DNA from: Alteriqipengyuania halimionae
GTDB lineage: Bacteria; Pseudomonadota; Alphaproteobacteria; Sphingomonadales; Sphingomonadaceae
Direction of reading: 5' to 3'
NCBI RefSeq assembly: GCF_009827575.1
Contig: NZ_WTYR01000001.1
Location: 1,426,001 to 1,490,000 of the forward strand
DNA: 64,000 nt
Positions 51,480 through 61,229 of this stretch are shown here, in pieces (position 1 is the first letter of the stretch; each line of letters begins with the position of its first letter). The position numbers were made by a program, and so were the translations under genes. The notes beneath the pieces were generated by a model, which searched no databases, was not told the DNA's origin, and worked only from the letters and a program-made list of their open reading frames with translations.

Positions 51480-52385
51480 ATGCGCATCGTCTTCATGGGA
51501 ACGCCCGATTTCGCGGTGCCGACTTTGGCCGGACTGCACGAGGCCGGGCACACGATCCCGGCGGTCTATACCCAGCCGCCGAGGAAAGCCGGCCGGGGCA
51601 AGAAACTGCAGGAAACCCCGGTCCACAAGGAAGCCGGGATCCGCCATATCGAGGTGCGGCATCCCGCATCCTTGCGCGATGTCGTCGAACAGGCGCGGCT
51701 GGCGGAGCTGGAACCGGACCTGCTGGTGGTCGCCGCCTATGGCCTGATCCTGCCGCAGGCGGTGCTCGACATCCCCGTCAAGGGCGCGCTCAACGTCCAT
51801 GCCTCGCTGCTGCCCAAATGGCGCGGCGCGGCGCCGATCCAGCGCGCGATCCTGGCCGGCGACAGCGTGACCGGGATCACCATCATGCAGATGGAAGCCG
51901 GGCTCGATACCGGCCCGATGCTCGCCACCGCGCGCGCGCCGATCGAGGACAAGACCGCCGGAGAGCTGACCGACGAACTCGCCGAAATCGGCGCGCAACT
52001 GATGGTCGGCACCTTGCGCGATCTCGAACTGCACCAGGCGATCGCGCAGGACGAGAAGGAAGCGACCTACGCCAGGAAGATCGACAAGAGCGAGGCGCGG
52101 CTCGACTGGGACGAGGGCGCGGTGGCTCTCGAACGCAAGGTGCGCGCCTTCGCCCCCTTCCCCGGCGCCTGGTTCGAATACGAGGGTGAGCGTTTCAAGG
52201 TGCTCGCCGCCGAAGTCCACGCGCATGAAGGGGTGCCGGGCAAGGTGCTCGACGACCAGCTGACGATCGCCTGCGGATATGGCGCGCTGCGCCCCACCCG
52301 CATCCAGCGCGCGGGCAAGCCGGCAATGGACACCGGCGATCTGCTGCGCGGCTATGCGATCCCCGAAGGGGCCCGGCTCGGCTGA
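51480..52385 (+). CDS. fmt: Methionyl-tRNA formyltransferase
   Basis: Fmt formylates initiator Met-tRNA using 10-formyl-THF. The 301-residue protein has [15 protein letters not shown], the catalytic [20 protein letters not shown] block, [10 protein letters not shown] and a C-terminal tRNA-binding domain (about 205-300, [28 protein letters not shown]). The ATG at 51480 gives the standard N-terminus; an upstream ATG adds eight residues. It is followed after 10 bases by truA, and peptide deformylase is encoded nearby on the other strand. Confidence 0.96.
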   Translation: MRIVFMGTPDFAVPTLAGLHEAGHTIPAVYTQPPRKAGRGKKLQETPVHKEAGIRHIEVRHPASLRDVVEQARLAELEPDLLVVAAYGLILPQAVLDIPVKGALNVHASLLPKWRGAAPIQRAILAGDSVTGITIMQMEAGLDTGPMLATARAPIEDKTAGELTDELAEIGAQLMVGTLRDLELHQAIAQDEKEATYARKIDKSEARLDWDEGAVALERKVRAFAPFPGAWFEYEGERFKVLAAEVHAHEGVPGKVLDDQLTIACGYGALRPTRIQRAGKPAMDTGDLLRGYAIPEGARLG

Positions 52386-52395
52386 CCCCATCGCC

Positions 52396-53148
52396 ATGAC
52401 CCGCTTCGCCTTCACCATCGAATTCGACGGCGGCCCGTTCTACGGCCTTCAGCGCCAGAAGGACGGGCCGAGCGTGCAGCAATCGCTCGAAGAAGCGATC
52501 CACGGTGTGACAGGCGAAGACGTGCGCGCCCATGCCGCCGGGCGCACCGATGCGGGGGTCCACGCGCTCGCCATGCGGATGCACGCCGATATCGCGAAGG
52601 ACATCGCCCCGTTCCGGCTGATGGGCGCGATCAACGCGCATCTGCGGCCCGATCCGGTGGCGGTGACCCATTGCGAGGTCGTGCCCGACGATTGGCACGC
52701 GCGCTTCTCCTGCATCGGGCGGTCGTATCTCTACCGCATCCTCAATCGCCGCGCGGGGCCGACTCTCGACAGGGGCCGCGTCTGGCATCTTGCACCAGAC
52801 CTCGATGCCGGGGCCATGCATGCAGCGGCGCAAGTACTCGTCGGGCGGCACGATTTCACCACTTTCCGCTCGGTCCATTGCCAGTCGGACAGTCCGGTCA
52901 AGACGCTCGACCGGCTCGATGTGACGCGAAACGGCGAGGAAGTGCATATCCGCGCCGAAGCGCGCAGCTTCCTCCACCACCAGGTCCGCTCGATGGTGGG
53001 GTGTCTTTCGCTGGTCGGGAGAGGCCAGTGGGACACGGAAAAACTCGGTTCGGCGCTCGCCGCGCGCGACCGACAGCAGCTCGGCCTTAACGCGCCGCCC
53101 GAGGGTCTCTATTTCGTGCGGGCAACATATCCAGGAGAACAAGAATGA
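52396..53148 (+). CDS. truA: tRNA pseudouridine(38-40) synthase TruA
   Basis: TruA makes pseudouridine at positions 38-40 of tRNA anticodon arms. The 250-residue protein has [18 protein letters not shown], the catalytic Asp52 in [24 protein letters not shown] and the [15 protein letters not shown] block. The ATG at 52396 is the usual start; a longer in-frame reading lies within fmt. It ends overlapping the next start by 4 bases. Confidence 0.96.
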   Translation: MTRFAFTIEFDGGPFYGLQRQKDGPSVQQSLEEAIHGVTGEDVRAHAAGRTDAGVHALAMRMHADIAKDIAPFRLMGAINAHLRPDPVAVTHCEVVPDDWHARFSCIGRSYLYRILNRRAGPTLDRGRVWHLAPDLDAGAMHAAAQVLVGRHDFTTFRSVHCQSDSPVKTLDRLDVTRNGEEVHIRAEARSFLHHQVRSMVGCLSLVGRGQWDTEKLGSALAARDRQQLGLNAPPEGLYFVRATYPGEQE

Positions 53149-54251
53149 CGACCACCGGCAAGCAGCTTTTCACCACGCTCGAAAGCGACGGCACCCTTAC
53201 CCTCGAAATCGCCGAAAGCACCTTCCCCGATCCGACCGGCAACCAGGTGCTGGTGAAGATGGAAGCCGCGCCGATCAATCCGTCCGACCTCGCGATCCTG
53301 ACCGGGGCGGCCGATTTCGAGAATGCCGACTATTCGCCGGGCAAGGTCGTCGCCAAGATGCCCGAGCCGTTCAATTCGGGCTCCAAGGCGCGCCATGGCC
53401 AGCGGCTTCCCGCCGGCAACGAAGGCGCGGGCACCGTGGTGGCGACCGGCGATGCCGAGATGGCCAAGGCGCTGATGGGCCAGCGCGTCTCCTGCGTTCC
53501 GGGCACCGCGTTCAGCGAATATGCGATCGCCGACGCCACCATGTGCCTGCCGCTGGGCGATCACAGTGCCGAGGATGGCGCGTCGAGCTTCGTCAATCCG
53601 ATGACCGCGCTGGGCTTCGTCGAGAACGCCAAGATGGACGGCCAGAACGCGATCCTCCACACGGTCGGCGCGTCGAACCTCGGCCAGATGCTCAACCGGA
53701 TCTGCCAGGAAGACGGGATGGATCTCGTCAATATCGTGCGCAAACCCGATCAGGCCGAGCTGCTCAAGTCGCAGGGCGCGAAGCACGTCGTCAATTCGTC
53801 CGACGGCGATTTCATGGACCAGCTCAAGAGCGCGATCGACGCCACCGGGGCATTCTACGGCTTCGATCCGATCGGCGGCGGCAAGATGGTCGATTCCTGC
53901 TTCAAGGCGATGGAGCAGGTCGCGGTGAAGCAGATGACCGAATATTCGCGTTATGGCTCGAACCAGCCGAAGCGCATGTTCATTTACGGCCGCCTCGATG
54001 TTGCGCCGACCACGCTCACCCCGTCCTATGGCTTCGGCTGGACGCTGTCGGGCTGGCTGCTGTTCCCGTTCCTCCAGAGCGCGGGCCGCGAAACGATGGC
54101 CCGCATGCGCAAGCGCGTGCTCGACAACCTGACCACGACCTTCGCCAGCAGCTACAAGGAAAAGGTCGATCTGGAAGGAATGCTTACCAAGGAAGCGATC
54201 CTCGACTACCGCCGGATGGCAACGGGCGAGAAATATCTCGTTACACCGTAA
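53145..54251 (+). CDS. Zinc-independent MDR/quinone oxidoreductase-like protein
   Basis: This 368-residue medium-chain dehydrogenase/reductase-superfamily protein has [22 protein letters not shown], the GNEGAGTVV loop, a Rossmann segment [14 protein letters not shown] (replacing the usual GxGxxG) and a C-terminal [20 protein letters not shown]. The cysteine and histidine zinc ligands of classical alcohol dehydrogenases are not seen at the expected places, so it resembles quinone oxidoreductases. The ATG overlaps truA by 4 bases. The substrate is unknown. Confidence 0.86.
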   Translation: MTTTGKQLFTTLESDGTLTLEIAESTFPDPTGNQVLVKMEAAPINPSDLAILTGAADFENADYSPGKVVAKMPEPFNSGSKARHGQRLPAGNEGAGTVVATGDAEMAKALMGQRVSCVPGTAFSEYAIADATMCLPLGDHSAEDGASSFVNPMTALGFVENAKMDGQNAILHTVGASNLGQMLNRICQEDGMDLVNIVRKPDQAELLKSQGAKHVVNSSDGDFMDQLKSAIDATGAFYGFDPIGGGKMVDSCFKAMEQVAVKQMTEYSRYGSNQPKRMFIYGRLDVAPTTLTPSYGFGWTLSGWLLFPFLQSAGRETMARMRKRVLDNLTTTFASSYKEKVDLEGMLTKEAILDYRRMATGEKYLVTP

Positions 54252-54280
54252 GCGGAAAGCTGCGTTCCGGAGGTGATGTG

Positions 54281-54667
54281 ATGGCTGATTGGTACAAGAT
54301 CCCGACTTCGTCGCGCATGACGGCAGACGAATACAGGGCGAATATCAACGGCCTGAACATCTTCTTCGGAGCGGTGCTCGGTTTCGTACTTGCGGACGCG
54401 CAAGCCGCCACCATGGCGCAGTTCGTCTGCCTGCTGTTGGTGGCGAGCAGCCTGGTGGTGATGATCTTCTACATCGCGCAAAGCCCGTACAAGCTGTTCT
54501 ACACCGTGGTAACCGGCACCGCGATCGCAGTGCTTCCTCTCATTATCGAGACGTTCGAAGGTCCGCCGGTGCCAAAGCTCCAGGCCACGCTTGCCGTGTG
54601 GGCGGCGATGATCCTGATGCTGCAACTGGTGCCGCATGACAAAGCGCCCGCAGCCGCAGACGAATAG
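54281..54667 (+). CDS. Small membrane protein, three or four transmembrane segments
   Basis: This 128-residue protein has hydrophobic stretches at about 26-45 (LNIFFGAVLGFVLADAQA), 47-66 (AQFVCLLLVASSLVVMIFYIA), 72-92 (LFYTVVTGTAIAVLPLIIE) and 102-118 (LAVWAAMILMLQLVPHD). The ATG at 54281 has a textbook GGAGGTGAT ribosome site 4-5 bases upstream; a much longer in-frame reading lies inside the preceding gene and is not real. It follows the oxidoreductase by 29 bases. I do not recognise the family. Confidence 0.78.
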   Translation: MADWYKIPTSSRMTADEYRANINGLNIFFGAVLGFVLADAQAATMAQFVCLLLVASSLVVMIFYIAQSPYKLFYTVVTGTAIAVLPLIIETFEGPPVPKLQATLAVWAAMILMLQLVPHDKAPAAADE

Positions 54668-54706
54668 ACTTCGCTACCGATCGAAGCCGAATTCTTCGCC
54701 GACGAC

Positions 54707-56842
54707 TTATTGCCCCTCAGGCTGCGGCTCTTCCTCGCGTCGCCTGGGGCGCGGTTCTACGCGAACCCCATCTTCATCGATCCGCAGATCGAGCGGGATG
54801 TCATTGTCGCCTTCGATCACCACCTCGCCCTCGCGGATGCGCATCCGCGCGCCGTTTTCGCCCAGCGGGATGTCTTCGAGATCGGGCACGTCGAGCGGCT
54901 CGACCGGGCCGCCCGGATCCTCGGCCGGAGCCGGGCTGGGCGACGGCAGCGCCGCCTTGTTGCCGAGAGCGGCGGTCATGAAATCTCGCCAGATGCGCGC
55001 GGGCACCGTTCCGCCCGAGACATTGCCGAGCGGCGAATTGTCGTCGTTGCCGACCCACACGCCGACCACCAGATCGCCCGCGAAGCCGACGAACAGCGCA
55101 TCGCGATTGTCCTGCGTCGTGCCGGTCTTGCCGAAATTGGGCACGCGCAGCATGGCCGCGCGCCCGGTGCCCTTGTTCACCGCGGCGCGCAGCAGGTCCT
55201 TCATGTCGTCCTGCACCCGTCCCGACAGGCTGCCGGAGCCGGTGATCTCCTCGAACCAGCCTTTTTCCTGCGCGGGGAACGCGCTCGGCTCGACCGGGTA
55301 TTCGCCCGCCGCGACGGCGGCATAGGCGGCGGTCAATTCCATCAGCGTCATGGTCGAGGTGCCCAGCGCGAGGCTGGGATCGCCCGGCGTCATCGGAGAG
55401 GTCACGCCAAGCTCTCGCGCCGTCCGGATCACCGCATCGTCACCCACCTTGGCCCATAGCCGGACCGCGGCGACGTTCGACGATCTGGCGAACGCATCCT
55501 CCAGCGTGATCGTATCCGAATAGCGCCCGCCCGAATTCTGCGGCCGGTACGAGCCTTCCTCGATCGGGCGGTTGTCGATCGTATCGGAGGGCCGCATCCC
55601 CGCTTCGAGTGCGGCGAGATAGACGAACAGCTTGAAGGTCGATCCGGGCTGGCGGCGGGCCTGTGTCGCGCGGTTGAACGCGCTCTTGCTGTAATCCTTG
55701 CCGCCGATCATCGCGACGACTTCGCCGTTGGTGCGCATCGCCACCAGTGCGACCTGCGCATCGCCCAGCGGCGCCCGTTCGACCGCGCGCCGGGCAGCAT
55801 TCTGCAGCCGCGAATCGAGCGTGGTGGTGATCGTCGCGCGATTGTAGCCGGTCTCGGACAATTCGCGCGCTTCGGGCAGCGCCCAGTCGGCGAAATAGGT
55901 GCCGGTGGGCAGGTCGCGCTTGGTCCGCACGTCGAGCGCCGGGGTCTTCATCGCCTGGGCCTGCGCCTCGGTGAGATATCCCGCCTCGACCATCGCACCC
56001 AGCACCAGCCGATAGCGCTTTTCGGCGAGATCCGGGTTCTTGGTCGGCGCAAGCCGCGAGGGCGCCTTGAGCAACCCTGCCAGCATCGCCGCCTGTTCGG
56101 GCTTCAAATTCTCCGGCTTGCGGTAGAAATAATGCAGCGAGGCCGCGCGCAGGCCATACTGGTTGTCGCCGAAATAGGCATTGGAGAGATAGCGTTCGAG
56201 GATCTCGTCCTTGGTCAGCCATGCCTCGAGCCAGAACGCGATCAACGCTTCGCGCGCCTTGCGGGTGAGCGTCTGTTCGGGGGTGAGGAAGGTGAACTTG
56301 GCGAGCTGCTGGGTGATCGTACTGCCGCCGCCATGCCCGGTCCAGGCGGCGCGCGCGATGCCGCGCGGATCGACGCCCCAGTGATTGTAGAACCGCCGGT
56401 CCTCGATCGCCAGGAAGGGCTGGATCACGTGCTCGGGCAAATCCGCCACCGCCACCGGCTCGGCCACGTTCGCCCCGTTGCGGGCGATCGGCGTGCCATC
56501 GCTGGCAAGCAGCGTGATCTGCGGTGCGGCGATCGGCTTGAGCGATTTGGACAGCGGTGCGGTGATCGCGAGGAATGCCACCAGCACCACGAACAGGATC
56601 AGGAAGGCCTGGAGCCCACGCTTGATCCACCACCAGTATGAGCGCCCCTGCCACCAGCGCAGCGGCCCTTCGGCGATCTCTCCGGCAACCCCGCCGGGAC
56701 CGCCCAGCTCGCCTTCGAGCTCGGCCAGGCGGCGATCGTAATCGGACAGGCGCTCGTCGAATTCGGCCCGCTCACGCCGCGCCGTGCGGCCGAAAGGCCA
56801 CAAGCGTTTCCAACCCGTATCGCGATAGGTCGAACCGTCCAT
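54707..56842 (-). CDS. Class A penicillin-binding protein (PBP1-type) glycosyltransferase/transpeptidase
   Basis: This is a bifunctional peptidoglycan synthase of 711 residues. It has a cytoplasmic Arg/Glu-rich tail, a membrane helix (about 75-98, AFLILFVVLVAFLAITAP), a GT51 domain (FLAIEDRRFYNHWGVDPRGIARA and GGSTITQQLAKFTF) and a transpeptidase domain. The transpeptidase has Ser of the SxxK motif in RQPGSTFKLFVYL, the SSN motif in DAFARSSNVAAV and the KTG box in FGKTGTTQDNRDALF. The C-terminal tail is acidic and proline-rich. A GTG-ATG pair marks the start; I use the ATG. The gene lies downstream of cobS. PBP1A versus PBP1C is judged by length and the intact transpeptidase. Confidence 0.92.
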   Translation of the reverse strand: MDGSTYRDTGWKRLWPFGRTARRERAEFDERLSDYDRRLAELEGELGGPGGVAGEIAEGPLRWWQGRSYWWWIKRGLQAFLILFVVLVAFLAITAPLSKSLKPIAAPQITLLASDGTPIARNGANVAEPVAVADLPEHVIQPFLAIEDRRFYNHWGVDPRGIARAAWTGHGGGSTITQQLAKFTFLTPEQTLTRKAREALIAFWLEAWLTKDEILERYLSNAYFGDNQYGLRAASLHYFYRKPENLKPEQAAMLAGLLKAPSRLAPTKNPDLAEKRYRLVLGAMVEAGYLTEAQAQAMKTPALDVRTKRDLPTGTYFADWALPEARELSETGYNRATITTTLDSRLQNAARRAVERAPLGDAQVALVAMRTNGEVVAMIGGKDYSKSAFNRATQARRQPGSTFKLFVYLAALEAGMRPSDTIDNRPIEEGSYRPQNSGGRYSDTITLEDAFARSSNVAAVRLWAKVGDDAVIRTARELGVTSPMTPGDPSLALGTSTMTLMELTAAYAAVAAGEYPVEPSAFPAQEKGWFEEITGSGSLSGRVQDDMKDLLRAAVNKGTGRAAMLRVPNFGKTGTTQDNRDALFVGFAGDLVVGVWVGNDDNSPLGNVSGGTVPARIWRDFMTAALGNKAALPSPSPAPAEDPGGPVEPLDVPDLEDIPLGENGARMRIREGEVVIEGDNDIPLDLRIDEDGVRVEPRPRRREEEPQPEGQ

Positions 56843-56881
56843 CACGGCTGTATTAACAGCTTAAGACAGCTTTCGCCAAGC

Positions 56882-57871
56882 TTAACCTTTGCCGACGACG
56901 CTTTCGGGCAGGTCCTCGCCGAACACGCGCTGGTAGTATTCGGCCACCAGCATGCGCTCGGTCTCGTCGCATTTGTTGAGGAAGGAGAGCCGGAAGGCAA
57001 AGCCCAGATCCTTGAAGATCGCGGCGTTCTGCGCCCAGGTGATGACCGTACGCGGGCTCATCACGGTGGAGATGTCGCCGTTCATGAAGCCCTGGCGCGT
57101 GAGGTCGGCGACCTTGACCATGTCGGCGATCGTCTTTGCGTCCATGTCGGGCGCCTTGGCCGAAACGATCTCGCTTTCGGTTTCCTGCGGCAGGTAGTTG
57201 AGGCCGACGACGATGTTCCAGCGGTCCATCTGGCCCTGGTTGATCGCCTGCGTGCCATGATACAGCCCGCTGGTGTCGCCGAGGCCGACCGTGTTGGCGG
57301 TGGCGAACAGGCGGAAGCCCGGATCGGGGCGGATCACGCGGTTCTGGTCGAGCAGGGTCAGCTTGCCCTGCTGTTCGAGCACGCGCTGGATCACGAACAT
57401 CACGTCGGGACGACCGGCGTCGTATTCGTCGAATACCAGCGCGACCGGGTGCTGCAGCGCCCAGGGCAGCAGGCCTTCGCGGAATTCGGTGACCTGCAAG
57501 CCGTCGCGCAGCACGATCGCATCGCGGCCGATAAGATCGATCCGGCTGATATGCGCGTCGAGGTTGATCCGCACGGTCGGCCAATTCAGCCGCGCGGCGA
57601 CCTGTTCGATATGGGTCGACTTGCCGGTGCCGTGATAGCCCTGCACCATCACCCGGCGATCGTGCGCGAAGCCCGCCAGCACCGCCATGGTGGTGTCGGG
57701 ATCGAACACGTAATCCTCGTCGAGATCGGGCACGCGCTGATCGGCCTTGGAAAAGGCGGGCACTTGCCAGTCGAGGTCGATCCCGAAGGTCTCGCGCACA
57801 TCGACGGTTGTGTCGGGCGCGGCGAGGACGGTGGATTCCATGGATGTCGGCTTGTCGGAGGCGTCGGTCAT
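56882..57871 (-). CDS. cobS: CobS-family AAA+ ATPase (cobaltochelatase-type)
   Basis: This 329-residue AAA+ protein has Walker [21 protein letters not shown], Walker [20 protein letters not shown], a sensor-like [18 protein letters not shown] and the C-terminal [17 protein letters not shown]. It matches CobS, which with CobT and CobN inserts cobalt into the corrin ring; related MoxR-type ATPases act as chaperones. CobT usually follows but here is replaced by the PBP gene, and CobN is not seen. The ATG at 57871 or 57841 may be used; I give the first. Function could differ from cobalt chelation. Confidence 0.88.
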   Translation of the reverse strand: MTDASDKPTSMESTVLAAPDTTVDVRETFGIDLDWQVPAFSKADQRVPDLDEDYVFDPDTTMAVLAGFAHDRRVMVQGYHGTGKSTHIEQVAARLNWPTVRINLDAHISRIDLIGRDAIVLRDGLQVTEFREGLLPWALQHPVALVFDEYDAGRPDVMFVIQRVLEQQGKLTLLDQNRVIRPDPGFRLFATANTVGLGDTSGLYHGTQAINQGQMDRWNIVVGLNYLPQETESEIVSAKAPDMDAKTIADMVKVADLTRQGFMNGDISTVMSPRTVITWAQNAAIFKDLGFAFRLSFLNKCDETERMLVAEYYQRVFGEDLPESVVGKG

Positions 57872-57949
57872 GGCAGGCGAGTTAGGGAAGCGAGGCCATC
57901 GGGGCAAGCGCTAGTGCGCTGCACGATGCGATGAAGTATAGGCAGGCGC

Positions 57950-58807
57950 ATGGCGCGCCCTTCCCCTCTCGACCGCGTATCCGACGCCGTGCGCAACCGG
58001 CTGGTGTCGCAGGTGCGCGCGACCTTCAACGACAGCGCCAGCGGCCAGCAGCCGGTCCCGCCCTCGGACGATGCGCTGTTCGAGCGCGATTCGCCGATCC
58101 GGATGGTCCATGCCGATGTGGTGGGCATGATGGTCGGCGGGGTGCGCGGGCTGCTGCTGCAGATGCTCCACCCGCATGCGCTCCAGGGCGTGCTGGATTT
58201 CTCCAATTTCCGTTCCGACATGCATGGCCGCCTGCGCCGCACCGCCCGCTTTATCGCGGTGACCACATTCGGCCATCGCGACGCCGCGGAGGAAGCGGTC
58301 GCGCGGGTCAACCGGATCCACGAGCAAGTGAGCGGCACGCTGCCCGACGGTACGCCCTATTCCGCCCGCGATCCGCGCACGCTCGCCTGGGTCCACCTGG
58401 CCGAAGCGCTGAGCTTCCTCGATGCGTATCTGGCGTATGTCCGCCCCGACATGCCGCGCGCCGAACAGGACGAGTATTTCTGCCAATTTGCGGTGATTGC
58501 GCGGATGCTCGGGGCCGATCCGGTGCCCGTTACCCGGCATGAAGCGGAGACGCTGCTGCGAGAGTTCCAGCGCGATCTGAAAGGATCGGCCGAGGCACGC
58601 GAGATCGCGCGGCTGGTCCTCGACGCCAAGCCCGAAGCCGCCCCCGCCGCCGTCCAGCGCGCCATCAGCACTGCCGCCGCCGAGCGCCTTCCGCCCTTCG
58701 CCCGCGCGATGCTGGGCGTCGAGCGTCCGGGTCTTTCAGCCCTCCCCGCCCGGCTGGCAACGCGCACGATGGGCCGGACGCTGCGCTGGGCATTTCGGCA
58801 AAATTGA
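57950..58807 (+). CDS. DUF2236 (oxygenase MpaB-like) family protein
   Basis: This 285-residue, mostly helical protein matches DUF2236/MpaB-like proteins. It has SPIRMVHADVVGMMVGGVRGLLLQMLHPHALQGVLDFSNFRSDMHGRLRRTARFIAVTTFG, containing His residues seen as heme-like ligands in latex oxygenase relatives, and the ARDPRTLAWVHLAEALSFLDAYLAY block. A biochemical function is not known for most members. It is divergent from cobS with 78 bases between them and followed by a GST gene on the same strand. Confidence 0.85.
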   Translation: MARPSPLDRVSDAVRNRLVSQVRATFNDSASGQQPVPPSDDALFERDSPIRMVHADVVGMMVGGVRGLLLQMLHPHALQGVLDFSNFRSDMHGRLRRTARFIAVTTFGHRDAAEEAVARVNRIHEQVSGTLPDGTPYSARDPRTLAWVHLAEALSFLDAYLAYVRPDMPRAEQDEYFCQFAVIARMLGADPVPVTRHEAETLLREFQRDLKGSAEAREIARLVLDAKPEAAPAAVQRAISTAAAERLPPFARAMLGVERPGLSALPARLATRTMGRTLRWAFRQN

Positions 58808-58858
58808 ATGCCCGACGCCATTCTCATGGATATGCAGTCGGGCAAGAGGAAAACAGCA

Positions 58859-59491
58859 ATGGCAAAATACACCTTTTTCACCAATCCGCTGAGCCGGGCC
58901 TGGATCGCCTGGTGGGCTCTGCACGAAGTAGACGCCGACTATCGGCCTGTGATAGTGAACTGGTCGAACAAGCCTGACGAACTGGCGCGGGCGAACCCGA
59001 TGGGAAAGGTACCGACGCTGGTGCATCACCACGAGGGCGACCATATCCATGTCGTCACCGAAACGGCTGCCATCTGTCATTATCTGGCCGAGGCCGAAGC
59101 CAGCGAACTGGCGCCGCGCGACGAGGAACGGGCAGATTATTTCCGGTGGCTTTTCTTCGCCGCGGGTCCGGTCGAGCAAGCCACCACGGCCAAGACCATG
59201 GGCTTCATGCCGACCCCCGAACAGGAAGTCATGACCGGGTTTGGGTCGCTGGAGCGGACGGTCGATACCCTCGAAAGCTGGTTCTCACAGAACGCGTATG
59301 TCTGCGGCGACAGGTTTACGATGGCGGACGTCTATGTCGGAGCGCAAGTGGACTGGGGCCTGCGTTCCGGGACGATGCCGAAACGCGATGCGCTCGCGCG
59401 TTATGCAGACGCGGTGCGATCGCGTGACGCCTATCGACACACCGAGGCGGTCTGCGCCGAATTCCTGCCCGAACAAAGCGATGATGCCTGA
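58859..59491 (+). CDS. Glutathione S-transferase family protein
   Basis: This 210-residue GST has an N-terminal thioredoxin-like domain (KYTFFTNPLSRAWIAWWALHEV, NPMGKVPTLV with the cis-Pro, and VTETAAICHYLAEA, the Ser/Thr-Glu glutathione site) and a C-terminal helical domain (DRFTMADVYVGAQVDWGL). The ATG at 58859 has AGAGGA 8 bases upstream; an upstream in-frame ATG lacks this. A detoxification or reductase role is likely; the substrate is not predictable. It is convergent with the J-domain gene. Confidence 0.88.
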   Translation: MAKYTFFTNPLSRAWIAWWALHEVDADYRPVIVNWSNKPDELARANPMGKVPTLVHHHEGDHIHVVTETAAICHYLAEAEASELAPRDEERADYFRWLFFAAGPVEQATTAKTMGFMPTPEQEVMTGFGSLERTVDTLESWFSQNAYVCGDRFTMADVYVGAQVDWGLRSGTMPKRDALARYADAVRSRDAYRHTEAVCAEFLPEQSDDA

Positions 59492-59536
59492 CGCCCCATA
59501 GAAAAGCGCAGGCCACGGCCGGATCGCCCAGCTGCG

Positions 59537-60130
59537 CTAAGTGATAGCGGTGCTTTTCCGCAGCAACTGATACGCCTCGACCACGCGGCGGAGGCGATCT
59601 TCGTGGCTACGGTCGCCACCATTGCGGTCGGGGTGATAGCGGCGCACGAGTTCGGAATAGCGCCGCCGCAAGCGACGGCGATCGGTGTCGAGGCCGAGCC
59701 CCATCGTCTCCAGCGCCCGCGCTTCCTTCGGAGCGAAACGGCCGTCCTTCGCCATCTCGGCCTCGCGGCGAACGCGGCTCTTGATACCGTGCGCGCGCGC
59801 GCCGATCGCGTCGAGCGGATCGTCGAAATCTGCCCAGCGCGGCAGACCATCGACTCCGGCGGTGGAAGAGAAGGCGCGGCTGCCGGTCGCCCATCCGGCA
59901 CCCGGCGATTGCGCTTCGAGGATTTCCTCGGCGCTCATCCCCTCGAACCAGTCGTAGCCCGCATTGAATTCGCGGACATGCTCGAGGCAGAACCAGCGAT
60001 AATCGCCGGGCCCGTCGAAGCTCGAGCTACGCCATCCGGGCGCGCGGAATTCGCCCGCCTCCCGGCAGGTCGGATGTTCGCACACCCGCCCGGTATCCTC
60101 GTATCGTCCATGGAACCTGTTCGCAGCCAC
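59537..60130 (-). CDS. J-domain protein with N-terminal Cys/His-rich motif
   Basis: This 197-residue protein carries a C-terminal J domain (about 130-195) with the HPD motif in RRYSELVRRYHPDRNGGDRS, so it can stimulate a DnaK/Hsp70. The N-terminal domain has Cys17, Cys22, Cys48 and His51 (CEHPTC and FCLEH), a possible zinc site, plus EFNAGYDWFEGMS. Placement of the J domain at the C-terminus is unusual compared with DnaJ but known in this alphaproteobacterial family. I use the GTG at 60130; a TTG at 60175 gives 15 more residues. It is divergent from bolA, 71 bases away. Confidence 0.85.
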   Translation of the reverse strand: MAANRFHGRYEDTGRVCEHPTCREAGEFRAPGWRSSSFDGPGDYRWFCLEHVREFNAGYDWFEGMSAEEILEAQSPGAGWATGSRAFSSTAGVDGLPRWADFDDPLDAIGARAHGIKSRVRREAEMAKDGRFAPKEARALETMGLGLDTDRRRLRRRYSELVRRYHPDRNGGDRSHEDRLRRVVEAYQLLRKSTAIT

Positions 60131-60201
60131 GCCTGTTAATCTGGGAAGCGTCTCCCAAATGGGAACCCCCGACAAACGATAGAAATGACCAAGGATCGAA
60201 C

Positions 60202-60486
60202 ATGAGCGAGCCCGGACCGATCGAACGCGAACTGCACGACACGCTGGCGAGCGCCTTTGCGCCCCTGCGGCTCGAGGTGACCAATGACAGCGCGAAACAT
60301 CACGGCCATGCCGGTGACGATGGCAGCGGGGAATCGCATTTCTCGGTCCTGATCGAGAGCGCGGCCTTTGCCGGCCAGTCGCGTCTGAAGCGTCAGCGGC
60401 TCGTTAACGAGATCCTCGGCGATTTGCCCGGGCAGCGTATTCACGCGCTGTCGGTCAAGGCGCTGGCGCCGGGAGAAGAGGCATGA
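60202..60486 (+). CDS. BolA family protein
   Basis: This 94-residue protein has the BolA fold: IERELHDTLASAFAPLRLEVTNDSAKHHGH, with the class II loop containing His residues. The conserved FSVLIESAAFAGQSRLKRQRLVNEILGDLPGQRIHALSVKALAP includes the helix-turn-helix-like segment and the C-terminal His. BolA proteins bind monothiol glutaredoxins through a shared [2Fe-2S] cluster and affect iron handling and stress. AAGGA precedes the ATG. It is divergent from a J-domain gene and overlaps a GST gene by 4 bases. Confidence 0.94.
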   Translation: MSEPGPIERELHDTLASAFAPLRLEVTNDSAKHHGHAGDDGSGESHFSVLIESAAFAGQSRLKRQRLVNEILGDLPGQRIHALSVKALAPGEEA

Positions 60487-61190
60487 GCTACGACCTGTGG
60501 TACTGGCCCTCGATCCAAGGGCGCGGCGAATTCGTGCGGCTCGCCCTGGAAGCGGCGGGCGTCGACTATCGCGACCGTGCCCGCACCGACGGCGTCGAAG
60601 CGCTGACCGAGGACATGGGGTCGCGCGGCGGCATCCGCCCCTACGCCCCGCCCTACGTGGTGGACGGCGATCTGGCGGTGGCACAGACCGCGCATATCCT
60701 CGCCTGGCTCGGCGAACGCCGCGGCTTTGCCGCCGATGACGAACGCGGCAATCTGGAACTGATCGAGCTCCAGCTGACCATCAGCGATGTCGTCGCCGAA
60801 GCGCACGATACCCACCATCCGCTGACCGTCTCAGAACCCTACGAGGACCAGAAAGACGCCGCCCCGCGCAAGGCCGAGGGGTTTCGCGAGCAGCGGATGC
60901 CCAAGTATTTCACGTATTTCGAGGACGCGCTCAGCGCCAAGGACGGCCCATTCGTTCGCGGCGACCGGTGGAGTCATGTCGATACATCGTTGTTCCAGCT
61001 GGTCGAGGGGCTTCGCTACGCCTTCCCCAAACGGATGGCGACGATCGAGGGCGACTACCCCAAACTGATCGCTTGCCACGATGCGGTCGCCGAACTGGAC
61101 GCCATCGCCGCCTATCTCGCATCGGACCGCAGGATCGCGTTCAACGAGGACGGAATCTTCCGCCATTATCCCGAACTCGACGGGGCCTGA
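60483..61190 (+). CDS. Glutathione S-transferase family protein
   Basis: This 235-residue GST has LWYWPSIQGRGEFVRLALEAAGV in the N-terminal domain, the cis-Pro region YAPPYVVDGDLAVAQTAHILAWLG, and an all-helical C-terminal domain ending DAIAAYLASDRRIAFNED. The N-terminus resembles sigma/alpha-class GSTs more than the beta class. The ATG overlaps the bolA stop by 4 bases, so it may be co-expressed with bolA in redox or iron control. Substrate unknown. Confidence 0.86.
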   Translation: MSYDLWYWPSIQGRGEFVRLALEAAGVDYRDRARTDGVEALTEDMGSRGGIRPYAPPYVVDGDLAVAQTAHILAWLGERRGFAADDERGNLELIELQLTISDVVAEAHDTHHPLTVSEPYEDQKDAAPRKAEGFREQRMPKYFTYFEDALSAKDGPFVRGDRWSHVDTSLFQLVEGLRYAFPKRMATIEGDYPKLIACHDAVAELDAIAAYLASDRRIAFNEDGIFRHYPELDGA

Positions 61191-61229
61191 TACCAGCGCT
61201 ACACCCTCCCCAGCCATAGGAGCGACCGG

